Positions 6,129 to 6,361 of a stretch of 6,361 nucleotides of DNA are shown piece by piece. Origin of the DNA: Pseudomonadota bacterium. GTDB lineage: Bacteria; Pseudomonadota; Alphaproteobacteria; Acetobacterales; Acetobacteraceae. Position 1 is the stretch's first letter; every line of letters begins with the position of its first letter. The stretch covers positions 1 through 6,361 of the forward strand of contig JAJZFF010000689.1 in NCBI GenBank assembly GCA_021805485.1, written 5' to 3'. The notes beneath the pieces were generated by a model that worked only from the letters and a program-made list of their open reading frames with translations, did not search any database and was not told the origin of the DNA. Position numbers and translations under genes: made by a program.

Positions 6129-6361
6129 TCATGCAGCCTGTTGTTCGATTTGCGCGTGGTGCGCAAGAAATTTCTCGGCCTCCAGCGCGGCCATGCAGCC
6201 GGTGCCGGCGGCGGTCACCGCCTGGCGGTAGACGCGGTCCTGCACGTCGCCGGCGGCGAAGACGCCAGGCACCGAGGTCTGCGCCGTGCCCGGCACGGTG
6301 CGGATATAGCCTTCCTCGTCCATGTCGACCTTGCCGCGGAACAGCGCCGTCGCCGGATCAT
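6129..6361 (-). CDS. trxB: Thioredoxin reductase, C-terminal fragment
   Basis: The frame is open from the right edge of the window to TGA at 6131-6129, giving 76 C-terminal residues; the start and the redox-active CxxC part lie outside. The visible part runs [25 protein letters not shown], then [38 protein letters not shown]. That is the hallmark end of bacterial low-molecular-weight thioredoxin reductase: the GVFAAGDV segment contacts FAD, and [16 protein letters not shown] is the conserved helix after it. The enzyme is a cytoplasmic NADPH-dependent flavoprotein that keeps thioredoxin reduced. The downstream LysR gene starts 40 bases later on the same strand. The match is close throughout, and no disruption is visible in the part present. 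Confidence 0.95.
   Translation of the reverse strand, partial: DPATALFRGKVDMDEEGYIRTVPGTAQTSVPGVFAAGDVQDRVYRQAVTAAGTGCMAALEAEKFLAHHAQIEQQAA

Noticed and set aside
1..6361. Mobile element, CRISPR array, tRNA or toxin–antitoxin pair
   Set aside because: I saw no regularly spaced repeats, no transposase or integrase motifs, no cloverleaf-like sequence, and no credible pair of small overlapping genes anywhere in the window.

Overview
The window is very GC-rich DNA with almost exclusively G/C at third codon positions. Its gene content points to an aerobic alphaproteobacterium. A member of the Rhodospirillales/Acetobacteraceae is my best guess from the protein flavour and from a trxB–LysR pairing known in alphaproteobacteria, but no marker gene here fixes the taxon. 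All genes look like ordinary chromosomal genes. I see no mobile element, tRNA, rRNA, CRISPR array or attachment site.

Layout, left to right: (1) 1-273, plus strand, is the 3' end of a drug-efflux-type MFS transporter. (2) 274-547 is a 274-bp non-coding stretch with two small hairpins behind the MFS gene, AT-rich islands, and a hairpin that reads as an intrinsic terminator only on the minus strand. (3) 548-3967, plus strand, is one large single-chain indolepyruvate ferredoxin oxidoreductase-type enzyme of 1139 residues. It joins thiamine-diphosphate, iron-sulfur and gamma-type oxidoreductase domains and a C-terminal DUF6537-like domain. (4) 3968-5032, minus strand, is an AbrB-family polytopic membrane protein whose stop codon abuts the oxidoreductase stop codon with no base between them. 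(5) 5033-5176 is a structured leader and intergenic region with several inverted repeats, a possible 14-residue leader peptide, and a very strong GC hairpin just past the next gene. (6) 5177-6088, minus strand, is a LysR-type regulator resembling the LsrB/VtlR group. (7) 6129-6361, minus strand, is the C-terminal end of thioredoxin reductase, cut by the window edge.

Functionally, trxB and the LysR gene probably form a redox-related transcription unit. The oxidoreductase stands alone as a 2-oxoacid (aryl pyruvate) oxidising enzyme, probably for aromatic amino-acid breakdown; its electron acceptor is not encoded here. The AbrB-family protein is a membrane protein of poorly defined role.

I found no convincing new multi-gene system. 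The points most worth a second look are regulatory: the zero-gap convergent pair combined with an antisense-facing terminator at the far end of the oxidoreductase gene; the structured abrB leader with an overlapping mini-ORF; and the complete lack of cysteine in a regulator that resembles a redox-linked family.
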